A stretch of DNA of 7,133 nucleotides from Pseudomonadota bacterium (GCA_023433855.1 JAEYTV010000073.1:1-7133); one strand, 5' to 3'. Counted from the first letter of the stretch, positions 1 through 6,535 are shown. Program-made: numbers and translations. The notes: generated by a model not told the origin, from the letters alone.

Positions 1-814
1 CGGCTACATCCATCTGAAGACCATTCCCGAGGCTTCGCAGCACCTGATCGAAGAGGCGGGTCTTTACGCAGACCGGTTGTCGATCAACATCGATCTGCCG
101 ACCGATGCCGGGATCGGCAAGTTCGCACCGCAAAAACGACCGGACAATCTCCGCCGCTCCATGGGCGAGCTTCGCCTGAAGATCGAGGAGATGCGCGACC
201 CCACTCTCCAGACAAAGCGGCGCAAGAAATTTGCTCCTGCGGGCCAGAGCACCCAGATGATCGTTGGCGCCGACGGCGCCGACGACGCAACAATTTTGGA
301 TGCCAGCGCCCGGCTCTATGGCAGTTACGGTCTAAAGCGGGTCTATTATTCCGCCTTCAGCCCGATCCCGGACTCGTCGAAAAACCTGCCGCTGATCAAA
401 CCTCCGCTGATGCGCGAGCATCGTCTCTATCAGGCGGACTGGCTTTATCGGTTCTATGGGTTTGATATCGGTGAGATCACTTCGTCGCGGCCCGATGGCA
501 TGCTTGATCTGGATCTCGACCCCAAGCTTGCCTGGGCGCTCGGACATCGCGAGCAGTTTCCAGTCGACGTGAACCGGGCCGAGAAGGAAAGGTTGCTGAG
601 GGTGCCGGGTCTAGGCACGAAGACTGTCAAGGCGGTGCTGTCGGCTCGCCGCTTTCGACGGCTGAGGCTGGACGATCTGAAGAGGCTCGGCGTGTCATTG
701 AAGAAGGTGCAGCCGTTCGTGACCTGCGAAGGCTGGACGCCGCGTCGCCTGGTGGACCGGCCAGACCTTCGGGCGATGTTCGAACCGAAGCCAGAACAGC
801 TTTCCCTCCTGTGA
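1..814 (+). CDS. Putative DNA modification/repair radical SAM protein, C-terminal part (5' end outside window)
   Basis: The reading frame is open from base 2, so the gene begins before the window; about 270 residues are visible, against roughly 400 for the family. The text matches the radical SAM family found linked to UdgX (TIGR03916-type): the stretches STQMIVGA, YGLKRVYYSAFSPIP and the REHRLYQADWLYRFYGF segment are typical. The catalytic CxxxCxxC cluster motif would lie in the missing N-terminal part and cannot be checked. Near the C-terminus a helix-hairpin-helix is visible: NRAEKERLLRVPGLGTK, with the PGLGTK hairpin at 605-622. HhH elements bind DNA backbone non-specifically, which supports a DNA substrate. 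The stop TGA (812-814) overlaps the start of the DUF4130-UdgX gene, so the two are translationally coupled. Family knowledge: this protein is nearly always encoded beside a DUF4130/UdgX protein. Its reaction is not known to me. A 9-bp tandem repeat (266-283) encodes GADGAD in a loop. The family call is strong; the function is inferred. Confidence 0.9.
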   Translation, partial: GYIHLKTIPEASQHLIEEAGLYADRLSINIDLPTDAGIGKFAPQKRPDNLRRSMGELRLKIEEMRDPTLQTKRRKKFAPAGQSTQMIVGADGADDATILDASARLYGSYGLKRVYYSAFSPIPDSSKNLPLIKPPLMREHRLYQADWLYRFYGFDIGEITSSRPDGMLDLDLDPKLAWALGHREQFPVDVNRAEKERLLRVPGLGTKTVKAVLSARRFRRLRLDDLKRLGVSLKKVQPFVTCEGWTPRRLVDRPDLRAMFEPKPEQLSLL

Positions 815-2268
815 TGTATCGTTATGCGTTGCGGGGCAGGGGGGATCTCGAAGAATGGCGCGCGGCCGCCCGTGCCTTCCTCATGGCTGGCATTCCGCCT
901 GAACTTATCGAATGGCGCACGATGGACGATGCCGCAGGGTTGTTCGGCTTCGACGACAACAGGCTGCCCGAACCTCTGGCGCCCAGGGGAGCCCTGCAGG
1001 TGCCGCCGGATTTCATTCGCCTCGCCGGAGCAGTGGTCTGCCATTCCGATCCCACCCGGTTCGCGGTGCTCTATCGGATGCTGTTCCGGCTTGTCCACGA
1101 TCGCCGGTTGCTTCAGATGACCTCGGACTCGGACGTGGTGGTGGCGCAGCGGATGGCTAAGTCGGTGGGACGGGATTACCACAAGATGACCGCCTTCGTG
1201 CGCTTCAAGGAGCTTCCGCTGCCTGCTGGGCAAGCCGGGAGGCGGCGGTTCATCTCATGGTTCGAGCCCGATCACTACATCGTCGCACGCGCTGCGCCGT
1301 TCTTCCAGCGCCGTTTCACCGACATGGACTGGGTGATCGCCACGCCGATGGGATCGGCTTCCTGGGACGGGCAATCGCTGCGGACAACGGACGATCCGGC
1401 TTCCAGGCCAGACCTTCGAGACGAAACCGACGAACTTTGGCGGATCTATTACGCCTCCATCTTCAACCCGGCGCGGTTGAAAGTGAAGATGATGACCAAG
1501 GAGATGCCGAAGAAGTACTGGAAGAACCTGCCGGAGGCAGATCTCATTCCCGACATGATCGCGAATGCCGAGGCAAGCGTGCTGGAGATGGGCCGCAAGG
1601 CAGCAAGCGATCCGCTGCCCTTCCACCATCGTATCCAGCAACAAGCAGATGCGAGGCAGCCGGCGCAGCCAAGAGCGGCTCCGGGAAGTCTGGAGGCGCT
1701 GAAGGAAGATGCGCGATCCTGCACCCGATGCAACATCTATTGCCGCGCCACGCAAACCGTGTTCGGCGACGGACCGCCGGACGCCAAAGTGATGATCGTT
1801 GGCGAGCAGCCGGGAGACCAGGAGGACCTTGCCGGTAAGCCGTTTGTTGGCCCTGCCGGCAAGCTCTTCAATGAAACGCTGGCGAAGGCAGGCATCGATC
1901 GTCGCACGCTCTATGTCACCAATGCGGTCAAGCATTTCAAATACGAGCCGCGAGGCAAGCGGCGCATCCACCAGAAGCCGAACATGGACGAGGTAAGGCA
2001 ATGCCGCTGGTGGCTGACGCAGGAACTGGAACTCGTCAAGCCGAAGCTGGTCGTTGCGATGGGGGCGACGGCTCTTTTTGCGCTTACCGACATGCGTCAG
2101 AAGCTTGAGGAGGTGCGCGGGGAGCCGCTTGCGATGGAAGGCGGCCGACTCCTGTTCGTCACCGTGCATCCATCCTATCTGTTGCGCATCCCGGACGAGG
2201 GGCGGCGTTCCTTGGAATTGGCGAGGTTTCAAGCGGACATTAACCGTGTCGCCCAGTCAGCCTCATGA
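814..2268 (+). CDS. udgX: DUF4130 - UdgX fusion, uracil-DNA binding protein
   Basis: A 484-residue two-domain protein. Residues ~75-250 are the DUF4130 domain (TIGR03915-type), with FNPARLK at 217-223 and KYWKNLPEA at 234-242. A Q/A/P-rich linker (~265-292) leads to a UdgX domain of the uracil-DNA glycosylase superfamily (~293-480). Motif A is GEQPGDQEDLAGKPFVGPAG from 330. The UdgX-specific loop KRRIHQKP carries His386, which matches the histidine that forms the covalent bond to the abasic site in mycobacterial UdgX. Motif B is HPSYLLR at 452-458. Fe-S ligand candidates are Cys303, Cys306 and Cys397, with His374 (NAVKHFK) where family-4 UDGs have their third cysteine. Predicted role: bind uracil in DNA, excise it and stay covalently attached. 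ATG at 814 shares one base with the upstream TGA; GTG at 811 is an in-frame alternative adding one residue. Neither has a clear ribosome site, which favours translational coupling. The role of DUF4130 is unknown. Confidence 0.93.
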   Translation: MYRYALRGRGDLEEWRAAARAFLMAGIPPELIEWRTMDDAAGLFGFDDNRLPEPLAPRGALQVPPDFIRLAGAVVCHSDPTRFAVLYRMLFRLVHDRRLLQMTSDSDVVVAQRMAKSVGRDYHKMTAFVRFKELPLPAGQAGRRRFISWFEPDHYIVARAAPFFQRRFTDMDWVIATPMGSASWDGQSLRTTDDPASRPDLRDETDELWRIYYASIFNPARLKVKMMTKEMPKKYWKNLPEADLIPDMIANAEASVLEMGRKAASDPLPFHHRIQQQADARQPAQPRAAPGSLEALKEDARSCTRCNIYCRATQTVFGDGPPDAKVMIVGEQPGDQEDLAGKPFVGPAGKLFNETLAKAGIDRRTLYVTNAVKHFKYEPRGKRRIHQKPNMDEVRQCRWWLTQELELVKPKLVVAMGATALFALTDMRQKLEEVRGEPLAMEGGRLLFVTVHPSYLLRIPDEGRRSLELARFQADINRVAQSAS

Positions 2269-2271
2269 GGC
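2260..2271. repeat. 12-bp perfect palindrome over the udgX stop codon
   Basis: GCCTCATGAGGC is its own reverse complement and contains the udgX TGA stop (2266-2268). It reaches into the 23-bp gap between the convergent udgX and DUF2235 stops. With no spacer loop and no T-run after it on either strand it is a poor intrinsic terminator; it may be chance. The 2269-2291 gap holds nothing else that I can see. Confidence 0.3.
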
Positions 2272-2291
2272 GCACCTGCATCGAACGTGTT

Positions 2292-3500
2292 TCAGGATAC
2301 GAACTGAGGATCCCTCGGCAGGTTTCGTGGCTGGTAATGGCTGTTCTGACGCCGGGTAGCAACAGACTGATGGATCATGGCGCCGTCGGGGATGAAGCGG
2401 CTGTCCTGACGCGGAAAATAGATGCCTGAGCGGGCGCCGCGCTTGCGCCAGGAGTTTTCCGGGACGCGCCGCGGAACATATTCCAGGATCTCCCAGCCGG
2501 GACTCATGGACTCATGCAACGGTGCCGTCGGATCAAGCTGCACATACTGATTGGCGCTCCGGCCGAGCACTATATTGTTGATCGTTCGGTTCACATAGAT
2601 GAGCCCGGTGGCGGCAGTTTCGCGGATCATCCAGTCAAGCGGGATCTTGACCTGGCCGCTTTGGGCTTCCTTGTGTCCGCCTCCGACATCGCCGTGGAAG
2701 CCGGCGAACCAGACTTCCTTGAAGTTCTGCTTGGGAGCGGCTTTCGGCTTGAAAGGGCCGCCCCAGTAGTCCTGATCGCCAATCCATAGTTCGGGCTGGA
2801 ACATCGTGCGCCGCTCATCGATCGCTACGGCGTGTCGAACCCATTCGACGCTCGGGTTTTTGCGGGTGAAAGGATGCGTCTTCAACTGGGGATGCCATTT
2901 TCCCGGCTCGATCACCGAGGCAACCGTATCAAACAGGCCGAGAAGCTTGATAGGAGGACGGTCATTACGGAGCATCCGTTCATAGAGGCGCATGCTGGCG
3001 AAGGCCGAAGCCCCCTCCGCCTCCTCGGCCGGAAGTTCCTTGCGTTGCTCCGGCTCGGGAATGCCCTTGTAGGTCCTGTAGGCATAATCCAGCAGGTTCA
3101 GGTGATACTTGGTGACGAGCCCGAAAGCATGGATGAAGCCAGCAAGCACCCGACCGGAATAGGCACCGCGGCTGAAGCCGAAGATGTAGATGCGATCGCG
3201 ATCGGTATGCCTGCCATCGCTGTCCGGCGGCCCGCGGTCGTAGTTGTCGACGAGAAACCGGTAGGCTTCCTTCACGTTCTGGTCGAGCCCCCAGCCTGTT
3301 GCGAGCCCCCAGATTTCGTAGGCCTTGCGATGGAAGCGCGACCAGGCGTTGGCGGCTCCGAAGGTGCCGATGCCGGGGTCATAATAGACGATCTGCTCAT
3401 GCGATCGCTTGAGAGTACCGAACAGCCGAAGGATGTTGGTGCGATCGGCCGCGATTTCATTCGACGTGCCGTCGAACAGGATGACGATATTCTTGGACAT
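2292..3500 (-). CDS. DUF2235 domain alpha/beta-hydrolase
   Basis: A 402-residue protein that is a DUF2235 domain over most of its length. Visible hallmarks are DGTSN near the N-terminus (residues 10-14), the nucleophile elbow GFSRGA (108-113, Ser110 as predicted nucleophile), LGLFDTVASV (Asp191), HAVAIDERR (223-231), WFAGFHGDVGGG (264-275) and a late IHQSV (His377). Ser, Asp and His candidates for a hydrolase triad are therefore all present. In the family, T6SS lipase effectors of the Tle1 type share this fold, but no T6SS, VgrG, PAAR or immunity gene is seen here, so a cytoplasmic esterase or phospholipase-like role is all that can be inferred. There is no signal peptide or membrane segment. 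I chose the ATG at 3500 over one at 3548 because GGGAG lies 5-9 bases upstream and the conserved MSKNIVILFDGTSN begins there. It follows the MFS gene by 65 bp on the same strand but probably has its own promoter. Confidence 0.88.
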   Translation of the reverse strand: MSKNIVILFDGTSNEIAADRTNILRLFGTLKRSHEQIVYYDPGIGTFGAANAWSRFHRKAYEIWGLATGWGLDQNVKEAYRFLVDNYDRGPPDSDGRHTDRDRIYIFGFSRGAYSGRVLAGFIHAFGLVTKYHLNLLDYAYRTYKGIPEPEQRKELPAEEAEGASAFASMRLYERMLRNDRPPIKLLGLFDTVASVIEPGKWHPQLKTHPFTRKNPSVEWVRHAVAIDERRTMFQPELWIGDQDYWGGPFKPKAAPKQNFKEVWFAGFHGDVGGGHKEAQSGQVKIPLDWMIRETAATGLIYVNRTINNIVLGRSANQYVQLDPTAPLHESMSPGWEILEYVPRRVPENSWRKRGARSGIYFPRQDSRFIPDGAMIHQSVATRRQNSHYQPRNLPRDPQFVS

Positions 3501-3526
3501 GTCTCCCGCCTCGAACACCCGCGCGA

Positions 3527-3555
3527 AGGATAGCAGGCGCGGCCGCAAACTTCAA
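3527..3555 (-). promoter_or_regulatory. Candidate sigma-70-type promoter for the DUF2235 gene
   Basis: Read on the - strand, TTGAAG (3550-3555) is followed after exactly 17 bases by TATCCT (3527-3532). The predicted transcript would begin about 20 bases before the ATG at 3500, leaving room for the GGGAG ribosome site. It lies within the 65-bp gap after the MFS stop codon. Both boxes deviate from consensus, so this is a pattern call only. Confidence 0.4.
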
Positions 3556-3565
3556 TCGACGGCTG

Positions 3566-5104
3566 CTAGGGGTGGCCTCCCGCAGGGCTGTTGATATGCG
3601 CTGTGGCATAGATCCGTCGAGCAATAGCGGCGAGTGCAAGCAGGGTGACCGACGAGAGGATGCAGCATGTCGCAAAGCCGGTGGCAAAGGCCGCTCGCGC
3701 GGTCTGAAGCCAATCTGGGGCCGCGGCCCCGATCTGCCGCGCCACATCCACCGCGCCGCCGATCGTCATTCTTGCCGCGACGGCTTGATCGGCGGCAAGC
3801 CCGGCGAGCTCCACATCCTGCATCAGGACCCGGTAGACAAGGGTGCCCAGACTGCCGAGCAGGGCGATCCCCAGTGCGCCTCCCAGTTCCGCGCTTGTCT
3901 CGGAAAGAGCGGATGCCGAACCGGCCCGCTCTGGCGGCGCCGTACCGACGATAAGGCCAGTCGTTGTCAGCACGACGGGCACGAAGCCCAGCGCGATCAA
4001 CATGCTGGCTCCCAATACGCCGAACAACGTCTCGAAGTATGCTGCGAAGGCCATTGCCATCGTTCCGAAGGCGTTGATGACGAGCCCCGCCAGAACGGTC
4101 TTCACCGGACCGAGTCTGTTGGTGATGCGGTAGGCCTGCAAGGACATGACCGTGAAAGCCAGTGACGATGGGATGGACCAGAGCGCGGCGGCAAGCGGCG
4201 TCAGTCCAAGCACGAACTGAAGAAAGAGGTTCTGGTAGAGAAAGACGCCGAAGACGAAGAAGAGGCCGGCGAGGTTGACCAGCAAGGAGGCCGTAAAGGC
4301 AGGAATCCTGAAGAGCTTCAAGTCTATCAAGGGATGCTCGATCACCTGCTGACGCCGGACGAAGAGCCATCCGACCATGATCCCTGCCGCTATCCAGGCA
4401 AGTTGCGCAAGGTGGAAGCCCTCGGCGGCCATGTGCTTGAACCCGTAGATGACCGGTAACACTGTGCCCAGCGACAGGCAGACGCTGAACAGGTCCAGCC
4501 TTGCGCCCTCGGGGCTCTTGTACTCCGGCAGAAGCAGCGGAGCGACGACCAGCAGTATCAGCATGACAGGGATGTTGATGAGGAAGACCGATCCCCAATG
4601 GAAATACTGGAGAAGGAAGCCGCCGAGCAAAGGACCGACCAATCCACCCAGCGCGAACGCGGTTCCCCACACTCCGATCGCGCGATTTCGCTCTCCCTCG
4701 TTCTTGAAGAGGTTTGCGATCAGAGACAGGGTCGAGGGGGCAACAGTGGCTCCAGCGATGCCGAGAAAGGCGCGCGAAACGATCAGTTGCTCAGCGGTCG
4801 CGGAAAAGGCAGCGCAAGCTGAGGCGACACCAAAAGCCGCCGCACCGATCAGCAGGACCTTCCTGCGGCCGATCCGGTCTCCCAGCGTGCCCATGGTGAC
4901 GAGGAATCCGGCGACCATGAAGCCGTAGATGTCGTTGATCCACAGAAGCTCCGAGGCGGTCGGGTCAAGGTCAGCGATGATGGCCGGCATGGCCAGAAAC
5001 AAAACCGACAGGTCCATGGAATAGATCAGGCAGGCGATCGACAGCACCACCAGCCCGATCCATTCTCGGCGTCCTGCGAGGTCTGTCGAATCACCAGATT
5101 TCAT
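3566..5104 (-). CDS. MFS transporter, DHA2 family (14-TM drug exporter, SmvA/LfrA-like)
   Basis: A 512-residue integral membrane protein of the size and hydrophobic periodicity expected of 14-helix DHA2 (EmrB/QacA/SmvA-type) proton antiporters. Helix 1 contains the family aspartate in YSMDLSVLFLAMP (Asp31). ELLWINDIYGFMVAGFLVTMG (from 52) is typical of the SmvA/LfrA group. Motif A is GTLGDRIGRR (72-81) between helices 2 and 3, and the antiporter motif C is GTAFALGGLVGPLLGG (147-162) in helix 5. The expected role is proton-driven export of organic cations or other small toxic compounds from the inner membrane; the substrate cannot be read from sequence. The start ATG at 5104 is preceded by AGGAG at suitable spacing. 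It is 86 bp downstream of the second SRPBCC gene with no convincing terminator between, so it is probably the last gene of the ArsR-regulated operon. Confidence 0.93.
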   Translation of the reverse strand: MKSGDSTDLAGRREWIGLVVLSIACLIYSMDLSVLFLAMPAIIADLDPTASELLWINDIYGFMVAGFLVTMGTLGDRIGRRKVLLIGAAAFGVASACAAFSATAEQLIVSRAFLGIAGATVAPSTLSLIANLFKNEGERNRAIGVWGTAFALGGLVGPLLGGFLLQYFHWGSVFLINIPVMLILLVVAPLLLPEYKSPEGARLDLFSVCLSLGTVLPVIYGFKHMAAEGFHLAQLAWIAAGIMVGWLFVRRQQVIEHPLIDLKLFRIPAFTASLLVNLAGLFFVFGVFLYQNLFLQFVLGLTPLAAALWSIPSSLAFTVMSLQAYRITNRLGPVKTVLAGLVINAFGTMAMAFAAYFETLFGVLGASMLIALGFVPVVLTTTGLIVGTAPPERAGSASALSETSAELGGALGIALLGSLGTLVYRVLMQDVELAGLAADQAVAARMTIGGAVDVARQIGAAAPDWLQTARAAFATGFATCCILSSVTLLALAAIARRIYATAHINSPAGGHP

Positions 5105-5183
5105 CTCAAGCTCCTGGAAGCGGCCGGAGACTTTTTCTTTGGTTCGCCAGGATTGGCAAGTCCCTCTTCCGGTCAGCGCCCCC

Positions 5184-5200
5184 GCAGGTCTTAAACCTGC
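5184..5200 (-). other. Short hairpin over the stop of the second SRPBCC gene
   Basis: GCAGGT (5184-5189) and ACCTGC (5195-5200) pair around CTTAA, which holds the stop codon. No T-run follows in the direction of transcription, so it is unlikely to terminate; it could at most mark or slow the operon before the MFS gene. The remainder of the 5105-5190 gap shows only the MFS ribosome site and an imperfect TTCGCCA...TGGCAA inverted repeat. Confidence 0.25.
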
Positions 5201-5652
5201 AGTGTCGTCACGTAGGCATCCAATCGCGCCAGGGTCTGCCTTCCGCCGTCAACCGCGCCGAATTCGATGGTGGCGTCGCGCGCCTCCGCCGTCGGGAAAA
5301 GAAGGATGATGCTGATGCGCGTCTTGTCACCTTCGGCGACCAGTGTGATCATCCCCTGAAAGATGGCGGGTTCGTCCATTTCGCCCCCATGGTCGTAGAC
5401 GAGCCGTTCGGGCGGAGAGATTTCCTTGTAACGGATCCAGTTCGGCCAGTCCCTGTCCGGCCCGTGCATCGTGTACCGCCACAGCCCGCCGACCGAGAAC
5501 TCCATTTCATGGGTCACCGTCCGGAACCCGTTGGGCCCCCACCACTGATCGAGGTGCTTCGCATCGGCAAGCATCCTGAACACAAGCTCTCTCGGCGCGC
5601 TGATCAGGCGTTCGACTTCGATGGTCCTGCTGTTGTCAAGGCTAAGCGTCAT
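5191..5652 (-). CDS. SRPBCC family protein, AHSA1-like (second of tandem pair)
   Basis: A 153-residue protein covering one START/Bet v1-like SRPBCC (AHSA1) domain. Visible features are ERLISAPRELVFRMLADAKHLDQWWGP (WWGP at 37-40), the GGLWRYTMHGPD strand, ISPPERLVYDHG and a C-terminal amphipathic helix starting near GGRQTLARLDAY. The fold forms a hydrophobic cavity that binds small ligands, or interacts with partners as in Hsp90 activator Aha1; the ligand here is unknown. ATG at 5652 was preferred to an upstream alternative at 5691 because GGAGGAG lies just before it and the domain begins soon after. It overlaps the preceding SRPBCC gene by 11 bp, so translation is probably coupled. It is a diverged paralogue of that neighbour, sharing the WWGP core and the PERxV region. 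Confidence 0.9.
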   Translation of the reverse strand: MTLSLDNSRTIEVERLISAPRELVFRMLADAKHLDQWWGPNGFRTVTHEMEFSVGGLWRYTMHGPDRDWPNWIRYKEISPPERLVYDHGGEMDEPAIFQGMITLVAEGDKTRISIILLFPTAEARDATIEFGAVDGGRQTLARLDAYVTTLQV

Positions 5653-6100
5653 GCGCGTCTCCTCCGCTAAGCTGCCTGAGAAGGTTCTCAAGGCGGTCGA
5701 AATTCTGTTCGTTGGCAGCGGCGATGAACGTCCTGAGCTGCAGGTTTTCTTCCGTAGGCTCGAACAGCATGCGCCAATGAAGCCGGGTACCTTTCCCTTC
5801 CGCCGCGAATGTCATCTCCATGGTGTAGATGTGCATCGGAAGGTGGTGAAGGAAGACGATGCGCTCGTAGGGGACGATCTGCTGGAAGGTCGAATGGTTG
5901 TCGAACTCGGTGCCGTCGGAGGCCGTCATGGTGATGCGCCAGTCGCCGCCCGGACGGAAATCGAACTCGTCGATGTGGTTGGTGAACCCGTGGGGGCCCC
6001 ACCATTGCTCAAGCTTGTCGGGGTCGGCGAAGGCCTCGAACAGGACCCGCGGACCAAGATCAAACACTCGTTCGTTGAGGATTTCCATCTGCTCAGGCAT
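5642..6100 (-). CDS. SRPBCC family protein, AHSA1-like (first of tandem pair)
   Basis: A 152-residue single-domain SRPBCC/AHSA1 protein. The core reads VLFEAFADPDKLEQWWGPHGF (WWGP at 33-36), followed by RPGGDWRITMTASDGTEF, IVPYERIVFLHH and the C-terminal helix NEQNFDRLENLLRQL. The ligand is unknown; in ArsR-linked operons these proteins are thought to bind or handle a small organic compound. A longer frame reaches 6205, but the ATG at 6100 has GGGGAGG at good distance, and the domain begins there, so I chose it; its first 8 bases overlap the end of the arsR-type gene (stop at 6093-6095). Its own stop overlaps the next SRPBCC gene by 11 bp. The three genes are therefore one translationally coupled unit. 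Confidence 0.91.
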   Translation of the reverse strand: MPEQMEILNERVFDLGPRVLFEAFADPDKLEQWWGPHGFTNHIDEFDFRPGGDWRITMTASDGTEFDNHSTFQQIVPYERIVFLHHLPMHIYTMEMTFAAEGKGTRLHWRMLFEPTEENLQLRTFIAAANEQNFDRLENLLRQLSGGDAHDA

Positions 6101-6446
6101 TGTCGTCCTCCCCGGAAACCGGTCCTCGCGGCAGTGTCGCAAGATAGTTCTCCAACCTGTCCAAACGGTCTTCCCATAATTTGCGGTAGTCGCCGAGCCA
6201 CCCATCGACTGCCTTCAGAGGCTCCGGGTCCAGCCGGCAGGGTCGCCACTGTGCCGTGCGACCGCGCGTGATCAGCTTGGCGCGTTCCAGAACCTTCAAA
6301 TGCCTGGAGACTGCAGGAAGGCTCATGTTGAACGGCGCCGCCAATTCGTTGACCGTTGCCTCGCCGCTCGACAGCCGTGCAAGTATTGCCCGGCGCGTCG
6401 GATCAGCGAGCGCAAACATCGTCTGGGACAGCGGATCGAGGTGCAT
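6093..6446 (-). CDS. ArsR/SmtB-family winged-helix transcriptional regulator
   Basis: A 117-residue winged-helix repressor of the type paired with SRPBCC genes. The N-terminal DPLSQTMFALADPTRRAILARL and the recognition region NELAAPFNMSLPAVSRHLKVLERAKL (residues ~33-58) are typical, followed by the wing LITRGRTAQWRPCRLDPEPL. The metal-binding ELCVCDL motif of ArsR/SmtB is absent and there is one cysteine only (Cys70), so a metal sensor is unlikely; an organic ligand or the SRPBCC products may relieve repression. The start at 6446 gives the full conserved N-terminus, but there is no clear Shine-Dalgarno: a 16-bp palindrome ends 2 bp upstream of the ATG. It heads the operon with two SRPBCC genes and an MFS exporter and overlaps the first by 8 bp. 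Autorepression is inferred from the palindrome. Confidence 0.93.
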   Translation of the reverse strand: MHLDPLSQTMFALADPTRRAILARLSSGEATVNELAAPFNMSLPAVSRHLKVLERAKLITRGRTAQWRPCRLDPEPLKAVDGWLGDYRKLWEDRLDRLENYLATLPRGPVSGEDDNA

Positions 6447-6448
6447 AT

Positions 6449-6464
6449 TTAACTGCTCAGTTAA
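6449..6464. promoter_or_regulatory. Probable ArsR operator, perfect 16-bp palindrome
   Basis: TTAACTG-CT-CAGTTAA has two perfect 7-bp arms around a 2-bp centre and ends 2 bp before the arsR ATG (6444-6446). Homodimeric ArsR-family repressors bind AT-rich palindromes of this size. An adjoining TTAATTAA palindrome (6461-6468) overlaps its upstream edge. Binding by the neighbouring regulator is inferred. Confidence 0.65.
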
Positions 6465-6491
6465 TTAACCTTATGGATAAATACATTGGAA
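6463..6491 (-). promoter_or_regulatory. Weak candidate promoter for the arsR operon
   Basis: On the - strand TTCCAA (6486-6491) and TTAATT (6463-6468) are 17 bases apart. A start site about 7 bases further on would fall inside the operator palindrome and roughly 10 bases before the ATG, so bound repressor would block it and the transcript would be nearly leaderless. The boxes match consensus poorly and the area is AT-rich, so chance is possible. Confidence 0.28.
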
Positions 6492-6492
6492 A

Positions 6493-6526
6493 ATGAAGCC
6501 GGTCAACAGGGATGCTGACCGGCTTC
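6493..6526 (-). terminator. Intrinsic terminator of carB
   Basis: Read on the - strand, GAAGCCGGTCA and TGACCGGCTTC form a perfect 11-bp GC-rich stem with a 10-base loop, followed directly by ATTTT. It begins 9 bases after the carB stop codon. It separates carB transcription from the arsR operon on the same strand. Confidence 0.85.
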
Positions 6527-6535
6527 GTGTTGTTC

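Noticed and set aside
266..283. Tandem 9-bp repeat GGCGCCGAC x2
   Set aside because: In-frame inside the radical SAM gene, encoding GADGAD; two copies only, fitting a loop of variable sequence. No sign of a repeat array or regulatory role.
454..2232. Two long open frames on the - strand (454-1233 and 1255-2232)
   Set aside because: They lie opposite strongly recognisable coding sequence of the radical SAM and UdgX genes. Their translations are Arg/His-rich low-complexity text with no family features, as expected of antisense frames in GC-rich DNA.
2304..2318. Possible terminator hairpin CTGAGG-ATC-CCTCGG downstream of udgX
   Set aside because: The stem is 6 bp including a wobble pair, the loop is 3 bases and no T-run follows; it also lies within the DUF2235 coding end.
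2832..3533. A 233-codon frame on the + strand opposite the DUF2235 gene
   Set aside because: It mirrors the DUF2235 coding frame, shows no domain and has no convincing ribosome site; the - strand protein carries all the conserved motifs.
3552..4670. A 372-codon - strand frame overlapping the MFS gene
   Set aside because: Same strand but another frame of the MFS gene; the product is Arg-rich and not membrane-like, whereas the 3566-5104 frame is a clear 14-helix transporter.
5618..5691. Longer N-terminus for the second SRPBCC protein, starting at 5691
   Set aside because: The start at 5652 has a strong GGAGGAG site and begins just before the domain; the extra 13 residues would lie in the upstream gene's coding region and are not domain-like.
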